This document shows, piece after piece, positions 61,319 to 64,000 of a DNA stretch of 64,000 nucleotides; position 1 is the first letter of the stretch; every line of letters starts with the position of its first letter. Origin of the DNA: Pseudoxanthomonas sp. YR558 (GTDB taxonomy: Bacteria; Pseudomonadota; Gammaproteobacteria; Xanthomonadales; Xanthomonadaceae). Location: the NCBI RefSeq assembly GCF_900116385.1, contig NZ_FPCI01000001.1, forward strand, positions 744,001 through 808,000, given 5' to 3'. The position numbers were made by a program, and so were the translations under genes. The notes beneath the pieces were generated by a model. It was not told the DNA's origin. It did not search any database and saw only the letters and a list, made by a program, of their open reading frames with translations.

Positions 61319-62278
61319 ATGGCGGGCTTGCGCGCATCGCTGGCGCGGCGGTTGGCGCAGTTCGCCCGTCCGCGCGCGGCGGAAGTGTTGCCGGTGCAGT
61401 TGGACCGCCGGCGCGTCTACGTGCTGCCGACAGGCTTCGGCCTCTTCTACGCGGCGCTCGTGCTGGCCATGGCGCTGGGAGCACTGAACTACAACAACAA
61501 CCCAGCACTGCTGATGGCCCTGTTGCTGGGCGCGACGGCGATGGCGAGCCTTATTTTCGCCCACCTGCAATTGTCCGGCCTGCGCATGGACGCAGTATCG
61601 GCCGACCCCGTGCATGCCGGTGAATCGCTCATGCTGCACATCGCACTGTCGGCGCGCGACGGTCGCCCGCGTCGGGGCCTCAGGTTGGATGGCGCGGAGA
61701 CGGCCACCTTCGCGCCTGCGATGTCCGCCGAGGGCACCGTCGTGGAGCTGGGACTGCCTACGCAACGACGCGGCTGGCACGACATCGGTCGACTCCGCGT
61801 GTCGACGACGCAGCCCCTGGGCCTGGCGCGCGCCTGGTCGTGGGTCTGGCCGCCGCCGCTGCTCGTCTATCCGGCAGTCGAAGTACACGGCCCCCCGTTA
61901 CCGGAGGGGGGGCGCACCGGCCAGCGTGCGAAGCTCGATCCGGCCGGTGACGACGTCCATCACCTACGCGGCTATCGCCCCGGCGATGCCCCGCGCACGA
62001 TCGCATGGAAGCCGTCCGCGCGGCGCGACGTGCTGTTGGTGCGCGAATACGAACAACCCGTCGGGGTGGAAGTCCGGCTGGACTGGGATGCGCTGGGCAC
62101 CCTCGCGCACGAAGAGCGTATTCGGCGCCTGGCGCACTGGGTGGAACTCGGCGAACGCGAGGGACGACGCTATCGGCTCACTCTCCCGGGCCAACCGCCC
62201 CTGGGCCCCGCGAACGGCGCCCTGCACCGCCATCTGTGCCTGCGCGCGCTCGCGCTGATGCCGTATGCCGACCGCTAA
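61319..62278 (+). CDS. DUF58 membrane protein of the MoxR operon
   Basis: A 319-residue protein with two adjacent membrane helices near the N-terminus (FGLFYAALVLAMALGAL and LLMALLLGATAMASLIF). The DUF58 core (about residues 190-235) has DDVHHLRGYRPGDAPRTIAW-like RxYxxGD sequence, the hallmark of the family. Some DUF58 proteins have a von Willebrand-like region; here no MIDAS motif is clear. It begins two bases after the moxR stop and overlaps the next gene by 14 bases. Confidence 0.92.
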   Translation: MAGLRASLARRLAQFARPRAAEVLPVQLDRRRVYVLPTGFGLFYAALVLAMALGALNYNNNPALLMALLLGATAMASLIFAHLQLSGLRMDAVSADPVHAGESLMLHIALSARDGRPRRGLRLDGAETATFAPAMSAEGTVVELGLPTQRRGWHDIGRLRVSTTQPLGLARAWSWVWPPPLLVYPAVEVHGPPLPEGGRTGQRAKLDPAGDDVHHLRGYRPGDAPRTIAWKPSARRDVLLVREYEQPVGVEVRLDWDALGTLAHEERIRRLAHWVELGEREGRRYRLTLPGQPPLGPANGALHRHLCLRALALMPYADR

Positions 62279-64000
62279 GCCTGACGCTCCCATCCCCGAC
62301 CGTTCCAGCCGCCTGTGGGCGTTGGGCAGCGCCGCGCTTTGCCTGCTCGCGCTGCTATTTCAGCTGCCCCTGTCGTTGGCACTGGCACTCGGTGCTGTCG
62401 GCGTCGTGCTGGGCGTCGCGTCCTGGTGGCGTCCGTTGCCGGCTTGGCTTCGCATCCTGCTGGCGCTGGCGATGCTCGCTGCCGTTCTCTACTCCACCGG
62501 CCTGAGGTTCGGGCGCGACACGGGATGCGCGTTGCTGGCAGCAATGCTCGCCCTGAAGCCAACCGAAACGCAGGGGCTGCGCGACAACCGCAGCCTGCTC
62601 GGTTTCGCGTTCTTCGCCCCATTCGCAGCATTCCTGCTCGATCAGGGGCCGTTGACGATGTTGCTGGGGCTGCTCGGCCTGTGCGCCGGCCTCATCGCGC
62701 TGCAGCGACTGGCCGACGTCGAGGCCCGCGCCACGGCGGGTTCGCCGACCGTGCTGCCGCGCCTGGCGCTGGTAGGGCGGCTGGTACTGATCGGTCTTCC
62801 GCTGGTGCTGGCGGCCTTCTGGCTATTCCCTCGTCTCGCCTCGCCCCTGTGGGGTGTTCCCGAGCGCGCGCTCGCCAAACCCGGCCTCGGCGAGGACATG
62901 TCGCCAGGAGGCTGGCTGGACCTCATGGCCGATGAAGATCCGGCGTTGCGCGTGCAGTTCTTTGGTGCCACGCCCGCGCCGGGTCAGATGTATTGGCGCG
63001 GACCCGTACTGTGGAACTACGACGGACGCACATGGACGCAGGCACCCTGGTTACGCGGACTACCGCCCGCGCAGACCTCGCGAAGCCCCGCTCGCTGGGA
63101 TTACCAGCTTGAAGTCGAGCCCACCGATCGCCGACAGCTGGTCGCCTTGGACCTGCCCACGTCAGCGCCGGAGGGCGCTCACCTGGCGAACGATTACGCG
63201 ATGACCGTGCGCACGCCGCTGAACGCACTCACGCGTTGGCGCATGCAGTCCTCGACACCGGCTCGCTTCGAATCGAGATTGCCGATGCTGCTGCGCCAGC
63301 AGGCTTTGCAACTGCCCAACGGGTTCAATCCGCGGACACGACGACTGGCGATGCAATGGCGGCAGGATGCCGGCGACGACGATCGCGCGGTCGTGCAGCG
63401 TGCACTGGGGTGGATCCGCGAGGAATTCGCTTACACGCTGGACACGCCTTTGCCTGGTAGGAATGCCGTGGACGAGTTCCTGTTCGATCAGAAACAGGGC
63501 TACTGCGAACACTTCAGTTCTTCGTTCGTCTTCCTGATGCGCGCCGCAGGCATACCCGCTCGCGTAGTGACCGGGTACACGGGCGGCGTCTACAACCGTC
63601 TGGGCGGTTACTGGGTAATTCGGCAGATGGATGCTCATGCCTGGGCAGAAGTGTGGCTGCCCGAGCGGGGCTGGGTCCGCGTCGACCCCACCGCCGCCGT
63701 CGCACCCGAACGCATCTACGACACGCTAGAGGATCAGTTGGGCGAAGGCGTGGAAGCCGGGCGACTCACACTGGGAGGTTTCGGCAGTGTCAGCGACTGG
63801 CTCCGGCGTGGCTGGAACGACCTTGTCCTCGGTTTCGACGCCCGCCGGCAGGCGCAGCTGCTGGAGCGACTGGGTGCGAACGGGCTCGGCAGCACAGGGC
63901 TGGGCCTGCTGTTCGGCCTCGCGGCGCTCGGTACGCTCGGCTGGATGGCTTGGTGGCTGGCGCGTGCCGAGCGCGAACGCGATCCACTGCTGCGCGCCTG
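62265..64000 (+). CDS. TgpA-type transglutaminase membrane protein (3' end outside window)
   Basis: A membrane protein, open to the window edge with 578 codons visible. The first 190 residues contain about six membrane helices. A periplasmic transglutaminase-like domain follows, with the triad Cys414 (QGYCEHFSSSF), His458 (DAHAWAEVW) and Asp474 (RVDPTAA). Another membrane helix starts at about residue 545 (GLGLLFGLAALGTLGWMAWW). The family is related to Pseudomonas TgpA, which is essential there; its substrate is unknown. The ATG at 62265 overlaps the DUF58 gene by 14 bases, so translational coupling is likely. The C-terminus (DUF4129-like in homologues) is beyond the window. Confidence 0.9.
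   Translation, partial: MPTAKPDAPIPDRSSRLWALGSAALCLLALLFQLPLSLALALGAVGVVLGVASWWRPLPAWLRILLALAMLAAVLYSTGLRFGRDTGCALLAAMLALKPTETQGLRDNRSLLGFAFFAPFAAFLLDQGPLTMLLGLLGLCAGLIALQRLADVEARATAGSPTVLPRLALVGRLVLIGLPLVLAAFWLFPRLASPLWGVPERALAKPGLGEDMSPGGWLDLMADEDPALRVQFFGATPAPGQMYWRGPVLWNYDGRTWTQAPWLRGLPPAQTSRSPARWDYQLEVEPTDRRQLVALDLPTSAPEGAHLANDYAMTVRTPLNALTRWRMQSSTPARFESRLPMLLRQQALQLPNGFNPRTRRLAMQWRQDAGDDDRAVVQRALGWIREEFAYTLDTPLPGRNAVDEFLFDQKQGYCEHFSSSFVFLMRAAGIPARVVTGYTGGVYNRLGGYWVIRQMDAHAWAEVWLPERGWVRVDPTAAVAPERIYDTLEDQLGEGVEAGRLTLGGFGSVSDWLRRGWNDLVLGFDARRQAQLLERLGANGLGSTGLGLLFGLAALGTLGWMAWWLARAERERDPLLRA

Noticed and set aside
1..64000. tRNA genes, insertion sequences, integrase genes, CRISPR repeats
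   Set aside because: No cloverleaf-like intergenic sequence, transposase, integrase, direct-repeat array or abrupt composition change was seen.

Overview
The window is a high-GC (roughly two-thirds G+C) chromosomal stretch from a gammaproteobacterium, most likely Lysobacterales (Xanthomonadaceae; a Pseudoxanthomonas, Lysobacter or Stenotrophomonas relative). The evidence is gene order: lepA-lepB-DUF4845-rnc-era-recO beside rpoE-rseA-mucD, a pilZ-holB-tmk-mltG block joined to the fab cluster, and nagZ next to hpt and a methylthioinosine phosphorylase. GTG and TTG starts, and ATGA or TGATG gene overlaps, are frequent. The genus is inferred, not proven. I see no tRNA or rRNA gene, insertion sequence, prophage, CRISPR array or integration site. 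No gap between genes exceeds 300 bases; the longest are about 260 bases (2789-3047) and 240 bases (28133-28370).

Layout. 1-2788: a GAF-GAF-GGDEF-EAL cyclic-di-GMP protein, cut by the window edge. 3048-7610: an ECF sigma factor, an anti-sigma-like membrane protein, a YigZ/IMPACT protein, an ABC half-transporter and a small membrane protein. 7614-10634: a desaturase and ferredoxin-reductase pair divergent from a FabR-type repressor, with a palindrome between them. 10642-14362: L,D-transpeptidase, AidB-type acyl-CoA dehydrogenase, FAD monooxygenase and a cold-shock protein with its own promoter and terminator. 14454-18654: a tightly overlapped rlmD-CYTH-nagZ-hpt-mtnP operon. 18755-24914: a receiver-HPt protein, then the lepA to recO operon. 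25044-28132: the envelope-stress operon rpoE-rseA-mucD with a sigma-E-like autoregulatory promoter. 28371-38702: fadB-type beta-oxidation protein, then mostly small or poorly known genes (acetyltransferase, esterase, an OmpR-type regulator, an AraC-VOC-membrane triplet, a retropepsin-like protein, a lipoprotein). 38873-41932: a beta-propeller sensor kinase. 42043-47515: a DNA end-joining locus (topoisomerase IB, LigD, a GIY-YIG/T5orf172-like protein, Ku). 47612-57776: one long minus-strand block for fatty-acid, folate, dTMP, cell-wall and replication functions (yceD-rpmF-fabH-fabD-fabG-acpP-fabF-pabB-mltG-tmk-holB-pilZ). 57902-64000: maf, an ArnT-like glycosyltransferase and a moxR-DUF58-transglutaminase operon that runs off the window.

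Most of the window is well-known housekeeping DNA. The parts most worth checking are the protein encoded between ku and ligD, the anti-sigma-like protein carrying a segment like the plug start of TonB-dependent receptors, PabB with the anthranilate-synthase-type PIAGT motif instead of PIKGT, the putative FabR operator, a MucD protease with a lipobox, and a recurring layout in which stop codons of convergent genes sit in hairpin loops.
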